Shown in pieces: positions 9,401 through 19,115 of a stretch of DNA of 64,000 nucleotides. The stretch is from Pseudorasbora parva (Eukaryota > Chordata > Actinopteri > Cypriniformes > Gobionidae): NCBI RefSeq assembly GCF_024679245.1, contig NC_090177.1, positions 45,544,018 to 45,608,017 of the forward strand. Reading direction: 5' to 3'. The notes below the pieces were generated by a model. It saw only the letters and a list, made by a program, of their open reading frames with translations, was not told where the DNA came from and did not search any database. Made by a program: the position numbers and the translations under genes. How positions within the stretch are numbered: the first letter of the stretch is position 1; each line of letters opens with the position of its first letter.

Positions 9401-9883
9401 CAGCAGGCCTTCACCCGAGTTAAGGCTGCTCTATGTGGCGGGCCGCTTTTACACTCCCCTGACTTTTCTCTCCCTTTTCTGTTGCAGACTGACGCGTCGG
9501 ACAGGGGGCTGGGCGCAGTCCTGGCCCAGGAGGTGGAGGGGGGAGAGCGGCCGGTGCTGTACATTAGCCGTAAGCTCTCAAAGAGAGAGGCTAAGTACAG
9601 CACCATCGAAAAGGAGTGCCTGGCCATCAGGTGGGCCGTTCTCACCCTCCGCTACTACCTTCTGGGGCGGGAGTTCACCCTCTGTTCGGACCACGCTCCT
9701 CTCCAATGGCTCCACCGCATGAAGGATACCAACGCGCGGATCACCCGTTGGTATCTAGCTCTTCAGCCGTTTAAGTTCCAGGTGGTCCACAGGCCGGGTG
9801 CTCAGATGGCTGTGGCCGACTTCCTCTCCAGAAATGGGGGGGGGGGGGGGGGGGGCTGCAGGCCGGACGGCTCCCCGGCCTGA
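6437..9883 (+). CDS. pol: Pol polyprotein with PR-IN-RT-RH order
   Basis: The frame is open from 6335. Residue numbers count from a GTG codon at 6437, as there is no ATG near its start. The zinc knuckle CWRCGDPDHFVDRC (C45, C48, H53, C58) comes first. Protease follows with ALVDSGCNQTSIH (D99-S100-G101). Integrase has its zinc head (H301, H308, C338, C341) and a D370, D429, E465 triad (D,D35E). It ends with a KWQGPFEV module near 601. Reverse transcriptase spans about 700-960, with VDYRKVN and YLDD at 868-871. RNase H follows with QTDASDRGLGAV (D1019) and CSDHAPLQWL. Every catalytic residue I can check is present. Relative to Gag the frame is +1, so expression needs frameshifting, splicing or an indel unique to this copy. 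The C-terminus runs through a G20 tract to TGA. Confidence 0.93.
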   Translation: MEWAQGSTGVRGVGGDNGSGSTPPPRLFSNPLPAAGAAGRPGLACWRCGDPDHFVDRCPMMDIGTMIRVPDFQRTTPDQAGEYQIPVSIKGGTYQALVDSGCNQTSIHQSLMQPGALDTSRMVKVRCVHGDVVEYPVVPVTIQFRGENHSVEVAVSPHLRHPLILGTNWPAFPALLGSLCADAAWENKARNGAVRVQVGETDTGPLGTASEEPSGVERLILSDRDDFPLEQSQDETLKHAFQQVRTIDGQSLQPALPVTYPYFAIIKDRLFRVTQDAQTKVDTTQLLVPKSRREMLFQAAHSNPMAGHLGQAATLNRLMTRFFWPGIHDNVRRWCASCPECQLVNPLAAPKAPLRPLPLMQVPFERIAMDLIGPLERSARGHRFALVIVDYATRYPEAVALRNISAKSVADALFRLISRVGIPKEILTDQGTAFLSRTLSELYGLLGIKSIRTSVYHPQTDGLVERFNRTLKSMIRKFVQEDAKNWDRWLELLLFAVREVPQASTGFSPFELLYGRQPRGVLDVLRETWEEGPSLAKNEIQYVLDLRTKLHTLGRLSRENLLQAQDRQSRSYNRGTRLRKFTPGEKGLVLLPTSSSKLMSKWQGPFEVARQVGDLDYEVIRSDRNGARQIYHLNLLKKWNEVESVLLATVIGGEDDLGPEASIKAQSVALAPGGDHLSPSQLTDLSKLQAEFADVFSPLPGRTNLIQHHIKTEPGVVVHSRPYRLPEHKKKVVQEELGAMLDMGVIEESNSDWASPIVLVPKTDGSVRFCVDYRKVNAVSKFDAYPMPRVDELLDRLGTARFYSTLDLTKGYWQIPLSPLSKEKTAFTTPFGLHQFVTLPFGLFGAPATFQRLMDRILRPHAAYAAAYLDDIVSYSHDWQRHMQHVRAVLRSLRGAGLTANPKKCAIGRVEVRYLGFHLGHGQVRPQIDKTAAIATCPRPKTKKEVRQFLGLAGYYRRFIPNYSDLTSPLTDLTRKGLPDTVQWTEPCQQAFTRVKAALCGGPLLHSPDFSLPFLLQTDASDRGLGAVLAQEVEGGERPVLYISRKLSKREAKYSTIEKECLAIRWAVLTLRYYLLGREFTLCSDHAPLQWLHRMKDTNARITRWYLALQPFKFQVVHRPGAQMAVADFLSRNGGGGGGGCRPDGSPA
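9836..9855 (+). repeat. G20 homopolymer in the pol C-terminus
   Basis: Twenty consecutive G codes poly-Gly just after the RNase H end VADFLSRN. Length changes here would only alter the last residues of Pol. It could also form a G-quadruplex near the polypurine tract. Confidence 0.9.
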
Positions 9884-9900
9884 GTCGGGCGGTGGGAGTA
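9884..9900 (+). other. Polypurine tract
   Basis: GTCGGGCGGTGGGAGTA lies directly before the 3' LTR, where plus-strand DNA priming is expected. It is purine-rich but interrupted. Confidence 0.55.
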
Positions 9901-10267
9901 TGTGGCAAGGGGGGCGTGGTTCAGCGAGGTCTGCAGCGGAAGAGAGAGCCGCGGGATGAGCGGTAAGTGAGTGGGTTGGAAGCAGATTAATAACACCTGT
10001 CTCTCGTTCCAGTAATGAGCGCGGAGAGGGTACAAAACATCGGTGGAACCGGAGATCGGGAAGAGAGAGAGATCGGACGGTTGTTGCTGAAACCCAGAGA
10101 CTGAGTTGCCGGAAGCCGGAAGTGCCGACCCTGAAGTGAACATTGAGCTTATGAAAAGTCACACCGCAGTGTGTGTTTTGAGTTTTGAGATAAATAAAAG
10201 AGAAGCATCAACCGTCCAGCCGACCCCCGTGTCCTCTTCCTTCCTTCCATTATCGAACTTTGTTACA
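9901..10267 (+). repeat. 3' LTR of the Gmr1-type element
   Basis: 367 bp, the same length as the 5' LTR, with four differences seen: near 9940, 9957, 10133 and 10225. The duplication TCATA follows at 10268. Confidence 0.95.
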
Positions 10268-10272
10268 TCATA

Positions 10273-12640
10273 TTACTAACTTTACATGTTAAATAACACA
10301 AAAAATAAAAAATAGAAGAATACTTTAAAAAAATAAAAGACCTTTGGTTGGTCAATGTGCAGTTGTTTTCAGTTCCTCAAAATTGCAACGCACCAAGACT
10401 GTGGACCCCAAAATACACCCGGTGTGTGTTCAAGTGCTCTTATCGCACTTGCCAGATATCCATGAATGAACAGATTCATTTTCATCAACAGATATTTACA
10501 CAACTGCGCCAGGCTGAAACTAACAAAAAACACATGCACTGCGCCGGGAGTATGATAGGGGCCTATATCTGGGGGTTAATAACTTATTTTGGGGCATTTA
10601 TATAAGCCGTTCAGCTATATCAAGGAGTCCCCAAGAAAATACACTCATGTTGCTTGTCTTCTGTGTCTACAGAAGATAAATTTGTGCATGGCATAAATTT
10701 TACAAAGGAAAAATTATCCATGAAAGTGTCTCCCAGCTTCTTATGTGATGATATCACAATTTAAAGCTTCTGTCATAGGAAAGGAACACATGCTGTCCTG
10801 AATAATTAAGAGAAGTGTCTTCTCTAAGGAATTAATTATGAGTCTGTATTATGTGAGAAAACATCACATCCTGTGATCTTGGCACGATAAAGATTTTAAA
10901 CCCGGAAGACATAAATAGTGCAAAAACATTCAAAAGGGACTAGTTTTCTTCCACAATTAATATGAATGTATAATAAAGCTTCTGTAATGAGCAATACAAA
11001 CAGTTGTCATAACCCTTTAAAGGTTGAAACCCTTTAAATGTCCCCAAAAAGTTGCAAAATGGCAAAAAACAAAACAAAAAAAAGGATTGAAAATTGTTCT
11101 TTAGCACTAAATTTTTACTTTTTCGGATGAAAAAAAATGACACTAATATTATAAGTGAACCGCAAGGAAATTAATAATTTTAAATTAACGCATTTTATTC
11201 AATCAATTAAAAATTAGCTCAATTTTTTTTTTAATCTTTAAAATTATTTTATTTCAGATTCTTCAGAATGATAGTTCATGGAGATTTTCCCATGCTCTAG
11301 GTATGTGAAGAACCTGTGAAGTAGTTGTGTTCACAGTTTCCGAGCGAGATGTTCATCCGAAGCGCTGTAGAGTTGAGCAAGGGCCAAAGGCCGGATAGCC
11401 TTCTGAGGGCGATTGGACCAGGCAGAGTTTCATAGCATATGAACATACACTAACTCTTATCGCACTTGACATTCACTGTTTTGGGGTCCAGCCATGCACG
11501 CAGCATACGCAGCAGACCACTGCACTGTAATGGGGAGTGATAGACTCTGACAAGTCACACTTAAGCCAAGTTTGTGTGTGCACGTGTGCGTGTAAGAGAG
11601 AGACAACGTTGGTTAATATGACCAGTGCTCTAGTTTCTGTGCTAACATTTGTCTCTAGCAAAAGCAAACAAACTGACATCAACTGAATGTCATCAACAGA
11701 CACAGTTGGGTCTAAAAGTGAAAATACCTTTATTTTCCATTTTTTATTATTAAATGTTTTAAACACATTACAAATTATTTTATCAGATTGAATAAGATTG
11801 ACCCAGAGTTTTGCATGTCCCCCTTTAGCTTTAATGACCATATACACTTATCTGGGCTATTCAACACTTGATGACACAGTATATGTTATTCAGCATTATT
11901 TGAGAAGGTCCTTAAGAGCATCCAGTATGCTTCAAAAGAAGCAAGGAAATCTGACTCTACAAAGGGGTTGGCATACTCAGAAAAAAGTGGGTTGGATGTA
12001 ATTGTGTACATCAGTCCCCCATGAATCAATTAATTTAAACATAATTTGTTAATGTAACTCCAACATCATGGAATGAATACATTTTAAGTGATCCAATTAG
12101 TAGTTTCAAAGATAATTTTAGGTGGCTCCGTGACATGATTCAGGCATTCAAAATGATATATTCGTTCATCCACTTTCATATTTTCACAGTTTTATATATA
12201 TTCTAATGTTATACAACTGAGTTTTTATAATGCACTAGCTACTTAACAAACTTTTAAGAAACAAACTTGCAAGAAATAACACGCATCTAAGCTAAGCATT
12301 AAAAGCTCTTTCTCAAAACAGATTTGACATTAGCTGTACCAATCCACAGCCTAAGCAAATGCTCCACTCTCCTCCACAATGGTAACCCAATTTAAATTGT
12401 TCTGATATTTCCAACCTAATCGAATATTAAACATTATAAAACACAATCAAGCCCATCTCATCTTCCTCAAAATTACATAAATTAAGTTTTACATTTAAAA
12501 TAACATTTTCTCTTGATTTAGTCTAGCAAAGCATGCTGGGAACTAACAACCCCTGCCCAGTTTCAGTTAATGCAACAAATCATTCATGTAATACAACACA
12601 AAAGGATTCAGTTTTAATTAAATTTGATTTATATTTAATT
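10273..12640. other. Unassigned AT-rich stretch
   Basis: No gene, LTR or transposase recognised in about 2.4 kb. The ORFs are short and carry no motif. CTCTTATCGCACTTG occurs twice in direct orientation (near 10437 and 11455), and GGACCCCAAAA occurs inverted between the same two neighbourhoods, suggesting an old duplicated repeat. Poly-A and poly-T runs occur near 11070 and 11225. Confidence 0.4.
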
Positions 12641-12650
12641 GGATTGAACG

Positions 12651-12681
<31 letters not shown>

Positions 12682-13290
12682 CTTTATTTATATCACTTTT
12701 ACAATGCCGATTGTGTCAAAGCAGCTTCACAGTGTTAAACAGGACAATATTGCAACAGAATTAGATTTGGCTGTACAGTCATTCTGGAGAAAACAGTGAT
12801 GTTATCGGCTCATCCCAATTTATCATACAGCTACAATAAGACCTAACTAATAAATGTTATTTGTATATTTAGTTGAATCACTTGGATCATAATGTTAGTG
12901 TCCCCAACTGAGCAAGCCAAGCCAAAGGCGACCAAAGGAACCGAAACTCCATCAGGGCATGATGGAGAAAAATAAACCTTGGAGAAACCAGACTCAGTCG
13001 GGGGGCCAGTTCTCCTCTGGCCTATTAACACACCGTGGAGGATTATTATTCTGGCAAGTCATATTAGAACAGAATATTTAAAATTTCTGGGTATCATGCA
13101 AGAGACGTGTTTATTTAGGATGGCGTGTCGATTACACAAGAGTATGAATATTTGAAAGATCGGAGTTATTGCGCCGGAGACGGGTTTATTGAGGATGACG
13201 TGCCGATGAGGCAAATTCAGAGGAGACACCAATTGACACGGACTCAGCAGACACTCCAGGATGTGTTGGTCATGTCCAGACGCAGGTCCA
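12651..13290 (-). repeat. LINE-like dispersed repeat, copy B, (CAAT)n at its 3' end
   Basis: Reverse-complement counterpart of 1123-1929. On the minus strand it ends ...ATATAAATAAAGTTGATTG followed by TGAT units. It contains the same CTCCATCATGCCCTGATGG and GGCCAGAGGAGAACTGGCC landmarks but no inverted duplication. The sequence upstream, to about 13385, may also belong to the family. No coding function is visible. Confidence 0.7.
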
Positions 13291-13385
13291 CCATTCGATC
13301 TGATCTAATAGACCATCTGATCTGGATCCGGCCGACTACAGTAAACCTTGGGATAAACAGAGAGACTAACATTAGTGTGGATAGT

Positions 13386-13436
13386 GTGGCTAGCCGACTG
13401 GGTCAGAGCATCTCCAAAACTGCAGCTCTTGTGCAT
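13386..13436 (+). pseudogene. Short Tc1-like transposase fragment
   Basis: The reading SRLGQSISKTAALV resembles the DNA-binding N-terminal part of fish Tc1-like transposases. Only about 17 residues remain. Confidence 0.4.
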
Positions 13437-13576
13437 ATATGTTAAATGTTTACATTACATTCAAAGTATTATTAATGTGACATGATTAATGATTTTGTTT
13501 TTCTTGATTTAATCAGATAATACCTTAACCTGTGAGGGGTTCATAAAGTCTTTGTGTAAACTGTTTTGTACATTAG

Positions 13577-14112
13577 TATCATGTCTTCGACCTGATCTGT
13601 CCCATGTTGTCGTGTCTCGTTGTTTTGTTTTGACAGTTTGCCATGTGCTCTGCTGTCAGTGTGGCATTTTCCCCACACCCTTGTTATTCCAAAAGCGGTA
13701 TCGCACACCATTCTCACGTTTTATTAATCTGACTTCCCTAATTATTCCCCTATTTAATCCTCTCGTGTTTGCTGTCTTGTGCCAGACTGTCTGTGTTTGT
13801 TTTGCGCTTCGGCCAGCCATTCTCCTGTCTGGGTGATCTCGTGTTGTGTCCCGTTTTGATGCTCTAATGCCTGTTTGAGTTTCTTTTAGTTTCTTCTCTC
13901 TCCTCTTCTGCCACCCAGACTGCTCTCGCGCTGTTCCTGCCTGATAGTCTTCTGCTCCCGGCTCTGGTTTGCCTCGCTCCAGTGGCTCCTCGCCGCTGTC
14001 TCTCTCGCTGCCGGGCGCTTAGCCTCACCCACCCAGTTGTGTGCAAAGAACTATTAATTAATAAATTAAGTTTTGTTGTTTCTGCAACTGAATCTCGTCC
14101 TGATTCGTGACA
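13577..14112 (+). repeat. 5' LTR of gypsy element B
   Basis: Starts TATCATGTCTTCGACC (the 3' copy begins TGTCATGTCTTTGA, so the second base is probably mutated) and ends CTGATTCGTGACA. A short repeat of TTCGTGACA follows to 14121, so the exact 3' edge is uncertain by nine bases. Confidence 0.8.
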
Positions 14113-14128
14113 TTCGTGACAAGCCACG

Positions 14129-15021
14129 ATGGATTCAGCAGACACAGACCAGATTCGGACAGCGCTCGCCCAACAAGGTGCCCTTTTAGGCCAGCAAGTT
14201 ACCCAGCTTACCACCACTTCACGGGATGTAGAATTTCTGACTGATCAGGTGGCCGATCTCAATGCACGTGTTCAAAAGCTCCAGCAGGGAGTTGCGGGGT
14301 CTCAACCTACCAACCCCCCTGTTCAATCCTCTCCTCACCATTAGCCCGAACCCCTAACTCTTGTCGTGTTCGCACTGCAGCCCAGCCGCTACGCCACCGA
14401 AGACTCTAGGGTGACGTGCGTCTTAACTTTGCTTACTAGTAAGGCTCGTGAGTGGGGTACTGCCATCTGGGATGCTCAAACACCCTTTTGCCGTCGTTTT
14501 AAAGACTTCTGTGAAGAAATTATCAAATTGTTCGCCCGATCAGCAAGGGGTGATGAGGCGGCTTCCAGGCTGGTACGGCTTTCGCAGGAGGGTCGTTCGG
14601 TCACAGATTATGCTATCCAGTTCCAAACCTTGGCGGCCTCCTGCGACTGGAATGAGGGTGCCCTGCGCTTCAGGTTTCTTGACTGGATGACAGCATCCAG
14701 GACGAGATTGCCACCCACGAGCTGCCCCATGACATGGATTCAATGGTTGACCTAGCCCTTCGTATTGAATCGCGGATCCTTTGTCGCCGCCAACGTTGGT
14801 CTGGTAACCCATTTTGGAGGTTGGTGGAGGCCTCCATTCCTCAAGTCACCCCCGTCCAGTCTTCACCTCCCCCCGCAGACCCGGAACCCATGCCATCGGG
14901 TCGTATCCGTCTAACACCTCAGGAGAAGCAGGATCGTCTGGCTAGAGGTTTATGCCTTTACTGTGGAAAACCTGTGCATTTTGCTCTAAAGTGCCCTTTA
15001 AAAGCCAAGGCCCACCAGTAA
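14129..15021 (+). pseudogene. Gag remnant of gypsy element B
   Basis: Starts with ATG at 14129 just after the LTR. Residues 25-55 (LTTTSRDVEFLTDQVADLNA) look like a short coiled coil. A frame change near 14345 is needed to continue into LLTSKAREWGTAIWDAQTPF and LAASCDWNEGALRFRFLDWM, the typical Gag core. A second change near 14730 leads to the zinc knuckle CLYCGKPVHFALKC (about 14953-14994). At least two frameshifts make it non-functional. Confidence 0.8.
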
Positions 15022-15039
15022 ACCGGGGACTCCTGATGG

Positions 15040-16315
15040 GCGCATCTCCTTGTGTTGATCCCCCTTGTTCTCGCATGCTGCGACCCGTCTCCATTCAGCA
15101 TGAGGGCTCCTCCAACTCCTGCCAGGCCCTCGTGGATTCTGGGGCTGAGGGCAATTTTCTGGACAGCGCTGTCACTAAGCAGTGGGGCATTCCAGGTATC
15201 TCTCTCTCTTTGCCCATTCTGGTGTGGTCGTTAGCGGGTCAGCTTATCTCCACCATTACCCACATCACTCTTCGTGTAAGTTTAGTTGTCTCAGGAAATC
15301 ACCATGAGGGTATTGAGCTGTACCTACTGAATAAACCGGGTGCCCCTATCATTCTGGGGCATCCATGGCTGGGGCAGCACAACCCTCACGTGGATTGGTC
15401 TGGGAATTCTGTGTTAGCCTGGAGTCAGTTTTGTCTAGCGTCTTGTCTAGGTGCTGCTTCTTGCTCTGGTTCTGTCTGTCCAGTTTCTCAGGTGGAGGCA
15501 GGAGATCTGACCGGAGTCCCGGCGGAGTACCGCGATCTTCATCGGGTCTTCAGCAGGTCCCGAGCCATGTCCCTACTGCCCCACTGGCCATATGATTGTG
15601 CTATTGATCTCCTCCCAGGTACTTCTCCGCCCAAGGGTCAGTTATATTCCCTTTCTGGTCCTGAACGAGAGGCCGTGGACAGGTATATTCAAGAATCTCT
15701 CAATCCGAGGGTTAAACGACATTACTGTCAAAAACAGGTACCCCCTACCTCTCATGTCATGTGCTTTTGAGTTATTGCAGGGAGCCCAGGTCTTCACCAA
15801 GTTAGACCTCCGCATACCATCTGGTACGGATTCGTGAGGGGGATGAGTGGAAGACAGTTCCGCTCTAGCTGTCTTCCAGGCCTTGACGTACTGAGGGACA
15901 TGGTAAACAAGTTATTCTTTGTGTATCTGGATGATACTCTCATCTTTTCCCCTTCTCTACAGGTGCACACTCAGCATGTTCGCAAGGTCCTTCAAAGGCT
16001 GTTAGAGAATCAGCTCTTTGTAAAGGCGGAGAAGTGCGAGTTCCACTCCAAGTCAGTTACATTCCTGGGGTATGTCATCTCAGCTGATGGGATCAGGGCT
16101 GATCCCGCCAAGGTAAGGGCTGTAGCCGAGTGGCCAGTCCCCAACACCCGTAAGGCTCTGCAGTGGTTCCTGAGCTTCACCAATTTTTATAGGCGCTTCA
16201 TCAGGAACTTCAGTCAAGTAGCTGCACCCTTAACAGCTCTCACCTCCACCAAAGTGATCGGCAATTCATTGTCGAGGTGGATGCCTCCGATGTTGGGGTA
16301 GGCGCGGTCCTGTCT
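15040..16315 (+). pseudogene. Protease, RT and RNase H start of gypsy element B
   Basis: Retropepsin motif ALVDSGAEGNFLDS near 15124-15165, with the domain end ILGHPWLGQHNPHVDW near 15350-15397. The RT linker [18 protein letters not shown] follows. RT blocks KNRYPLP and QVFTKLDLR (about 15725-15812) lead to a deletion of the middle fingers-palm segment. [12 protein letters not shown] (about 15917-15952) then carries the active site. [18 protein letters not shown] and [16 protein letters not shown] follow. RNase H begins [18 protein letters not shown] near 16267-16320 and is cut off. Frame changes are needed near 15740 and 15835. Confidence 0.82.
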
Positions 16316-16324
16316 CAACAGCGG

Positions 16325-16960
16325 CATTCTGATGTTAGTGGATCATTTTTCCAAAGCGCCCACTTCATCCCATTGCCCAAACTCCCCTCTGCCAAGGAAA
16401 CGGCTCAGACAGGATAGACCACATGTTCCGGATTCATGGCCTTCCGGTTGATGTGGTTTCTGATAGGGGGCCACAGTTTGTTTCTCTGTTTTGCAAGGAA
16501 TTCTGCTGGCAGATCGGGGCCTCTACGATTCTGTCCTCAGGCTTTCACCCCCAAACCAACGGGCAGTGCAAGCGAGGTAATCAGGATCTCGAGAGAGCTC
16601 TTCGCTGCCTGACCTCCCAGAATCCTAGTTCCTGGCGCAAACAGTTGTTATGGGTTGAATATGCCCAAAACTCCCTGCCTGTAGCATCGACAGGTATGTC
16701 CCCCTTTCTGTGTTCTATTGGTTACTAACCTCATTTGTTTCCCTCACAGGAACCCAATGCTGCGGGGTCCGACTTAGCCTTCATCCAAGCATTGCCGCCG
16801 CACATGGAGGAGGGCTGAGGGGGTCTTGGCCCGGACTTCCAGACGGACCAAGGCAGCAGCCGATCGTCATCGGATTCCCTTACTTTGTTATGTGTGGTCA
16901 AAGAGTATGGCTATCTACCAAGGACCTGCCTCTCAGGGTTGCCTCTCGTAAATTGGCTGG
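16325..16960 (+). pseudogene. Integrase fragment of gypsy element B
   Basis: Begins abruptly at HFIPLPKLPSAKETAQ (about 16360-16407), inside the integrase core. It continues with FRIHGLPVDVVSDRGPQF, FHPQTNGQCKRGNQDLERAL and LPVASTGMSPFLC. The second catalytic Asp (SDRGPQF) is visible, while the first is lost with the deletion. At the usual catalytic Glu position the sequence reads QCKRGN, so that residue is changed. The zinc head and the end of RNase H are absent. Confidence 0.8.
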
Positions 16961-16963
16961 TAC

Positions 16964-17078
16964 TGTCATGTCTTTGATCATGTCTTTGACTGTTTTGCCC
17001 AGTTGTGTGCAAAGAACTGTTAATTAATAAATTACGTTTTGTTGTGTCTGCAACTGAATCTCGTCCTGATTCCTGACA
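16964..17078 (+). repeat. 3' LTR of gypsy element B, internally deleted
   Basis: Only the first few bases (TGTCATGTCTTTGA, partly duplicated) and the last roughly 85 bases of the LTR remain, joined near TTTTGCCCAGTTG. It ends CTGATTCCTGACA before ATTAG. Confidence 0.85.
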
Positions 17079-17329
17079 ATTAGGCCGCTAAAATGTCTTA
17101 CCTTCAGGTACTTTTCCTTAAGCACATGGTCCAACATCTTACACAACTCTTGAATAATGCTTTAAACAGTGCTTTATCCCATTCTTTACTAAAAATAAAG
17201 GCAAATGATTCCCCTGGTAATTACAAAAATGCATCATCAACTTTTATTTTTGTAATAGTAGGCACTTGAAAATTACTGTATCCTTCCTGTGGGCAAGAAT
17301 CTAAACGTAATAGAGAGCCTCTCCCTGGC

Positions 17330-17558
17330 AGTAATTGCTCTTCTCAGGTAGGTGTGAGTTCATGTTTTTTGTGAAATATGAGGACACAAATGTGTATAAT
17401 GACATGGGTATGACACAGGTATTACAGGAGAGGGTGAAATATGAGGACATTACCCATGTCCCCACTTTTCAAAAGGCTTATAAATCATACAGGGTGAGTT
17501 TTTTTGAGAAAGTAAAAATGCAGAATGTTTCCTGTGATGGGTAGGTTTAGGGGCAGGG

Positions 17559-17623
<65 letters not shown>

Positions 17624-17745
17624 TTTTTATGAGGGGATACACCAATTCCTGATCCCAGATGGTCACATTCCTGGACATTCCCATGGAGAAAATAACATAT
17701 AGTGCCAATGCGGGCAGATCACTGATATAGCTGATGTAGTTCATT
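17330..17745 (+). repeat. Dispersed fish repeat with (GT)n
   Basis: Contains the phrases TTCAAAAGGCTTATAAATCA and GATGGGTAGGTTTAGGGGCA, which I recognise from a very common cyprinid repeat. A (GT)n tract of about 50 bases lies at 17572-17621. GAAATATGAGGACA occurs twice (17371 and 17437). No coding content. Confidence 0.55.
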
Positions 17746-17807
17746 TAGTAATTTATTTTATTTGGATTTTTAGTTTAACATTTTTGTTGAAATTTTAGTG
17801 TCTCAGT

Positions 17808-17897
17808 TCTCCTCTGGCCTATTAACACACAGTGTATGATTATTATTCTGGCAACCTTACAGGTCAGAAATCATATTAGAGCGGAATATTCAAACGT
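17808..17897 (-). repeat. Fragment of the LINE-like dispersed repeat, copy C
   Basis: CAGTTCTCCTCTGGCCTATTAACACA and ATTATTATTCTGGCAA match 13008-13060 in the same orientation as copy B. Only about 90 bp are present. Confidence 0.7.
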
Positions 17898-18475
17898 CCT
17901 CTTTTGTATAACCTCGTCTTGCTCCACACACGTTTTATTTGTTTTTTTCCCTTTTCATTTTCAAGACAAGCCATTACTAAAATTAACACGACAGCTTGTT
18001 TTTGTTAGCTGAAAGCTACAATTGTAAATTTAAATGTGCAAATGTGGCTCATCGTTACCGAACGTGTCATGTATTGATGACGTAAAACTCCATGCGAGTC
18101 CATACGAGTCTTTTTGCTTGTGACTGTTTTTCGTGTCTGACTGTCGTAGAATCTGACATAATGACAACTGAGATTCTACAGTGTTCTGCTGACATTGAAT
18201 ACATCTTTATTAAATGTAGACCCTTTTTACTTGCCCCGTGAATTTTCATCTGCCATAATCGCTGCAGTTTATGTACCCCCAGATGCTAACGCTAAACTAG
18301 CTATGAAAGAATTATCTTCTACTGTCATTAACCTAAACAACACATCCAGATGGAGCTTTTATCATTGCTGGTAATTTAATCATGCCAATTTGAGAACAGT
18401 TCTCGTAAAATTTTATCAAAACGTTTTTTTCCCCTACAAGAGGAGACAGCACTCTTGATCAGGCTTATACAAAAG

Positions 18476-19115
18476 TGTCAGGGTTCTGTCACTTTGGTCT
18501 AGCTTTCTCTTGGTTTTGTTACAGAGCCCTGACACTCCTATATTGCATGTATTGTGAGCGCGTAGCTTTGAGCATGCTCGAGCTGCGTGCTCTTGTGTCC
18601 TTTTGAGTGTTCTGTGTGAGGCGTGGTGTTTGGATCCCAGCACTTCGGTCTAGTTGGGTTTTGGTTTTGTGTTGGGATTTGGACATTCATGCACCTCCTG
18701 TGTTGTGTAGCATGCAGCTGGTGTTTTTTGATGGCTGCATGCTTTCCTGTTGTCATGTTTTGTGTGAACATGCAGTTTATGAGTTTTCATAAGCTGCATG
18801 TTCATGTCACGTTTGTTGTGAGCACATGTTCACATGTCGATTGTCTAACCCCGCCCACCTTGTTTCCTGATTATTGATTTATTTGCCCCACCTGTCTTCT
18901 CTCGTTACCCTCGTTCGTTTGCTCCCCATTTATTCTCCTTGTGTTTGCAGTTCTGTGCTGGATCGTCGTCAAACTTACCTCATGGTTCCCTGCCTGTCTG
19001 CATTGTCAAAAGCCAAGCCAAGCCAAGCGGGGTAGTTTTTGTTTTTTTTATTAAATAAAGCCCATTCTTCCTGCAATTGAGTCCTCGCTCCTTTTCCATT
19101 CAACAAACCCTGACA
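18476..19115 (+). repeat. Solo LTR inside the LINE
   Basis: Begins TGTCAGGGTTCTG and ends AACAAACCCTGACA, 640 bp, interrupting the LINE reading after GDSTLDQAY. Its middle (GATTTATTTGCCCCACCTG ... TTCTCCTTGTGTTTG) is clearly related to the 386-bp LTRs at 46731 and 48997, so it comes from the same broader LTR family. No internal region follows, so the element recombined out. The flanking bases (AAAAG and CAAAC) do not form an exact duplication. Confidence 0.8.

Larger units (their letters stand above)
5187..10272 (+). mobile_element. Gmr1-type Ty3/gypsy LTR retrotransposon, nearly intact
   Basis: Complete element flanked by a perfect 5-bp duplication TCATA (5187-5191 and 10268-10272). The two 367-bp LTRs differ at only four positions that I could find, which indicates a recent insertion. 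Internal order is primer site, gag with a SCAN-like region, zinc knuckle, protease, integrase, reverse transcriptase, RNase H, polypurine tract. Integrase before reverse transcriptase is the Ty1/copia order. Among Ty3/gypsy elements it is known from the Gmr1 clade of deuterostomes. All catalytic motifs are present. Gag and Pol are in different frames, and a G20 run lies near the end of pol. I see no env-like ORF. Confidence 0.95.
13577..17078 (+). mobile_element. Ty3/gypsy element B, internally deleted
   Basis: Bounded by a perfect 5-bp duplication ATTAG (13572-13576 and 17079-17083). It has a 5' LTR of about 536 bp and a 3' LTR shortened to 115 bp. The interior keeps gag, a zinc knuckle, protease, parts of RT and integrase in the normal Ty3/gypsy order. 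Segments are missing inside RT and from RNase H into the integrase core, and frameshifts are present. It cannot move on its own. Confidence 0.88.

Noticed and set aside
9455..9487. Splice acceptor CTCCCTTTTCTGTTGCAG inside RNase H
   Set aside because: It encodes conserved LPFLLQTDAS residues and lies deep in pol, so resemblance is best explained by coding sequence.
5187..10272. Classification as a Ty1/copia or BEL element from domain order
   Set aside because: Integrase has the GPF module and gypsy-type HPQTDG. RT blocks (VDYRKVN, YLDD) and RNase H are Ty3/gypsy-like. Order alone is not decisive.
10348..12001. Short ORFs as exons of a host gene
   Set aside because: No homology recognised, no consistent splice signals, and AT-rich low-complexity context.
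14101..14128. Self-priming site in gypsy element B
   Set aside because: Bases after the 5' LTR share only a 5-6 base match with the LTR start region, and the LTR edge is ambiguous.
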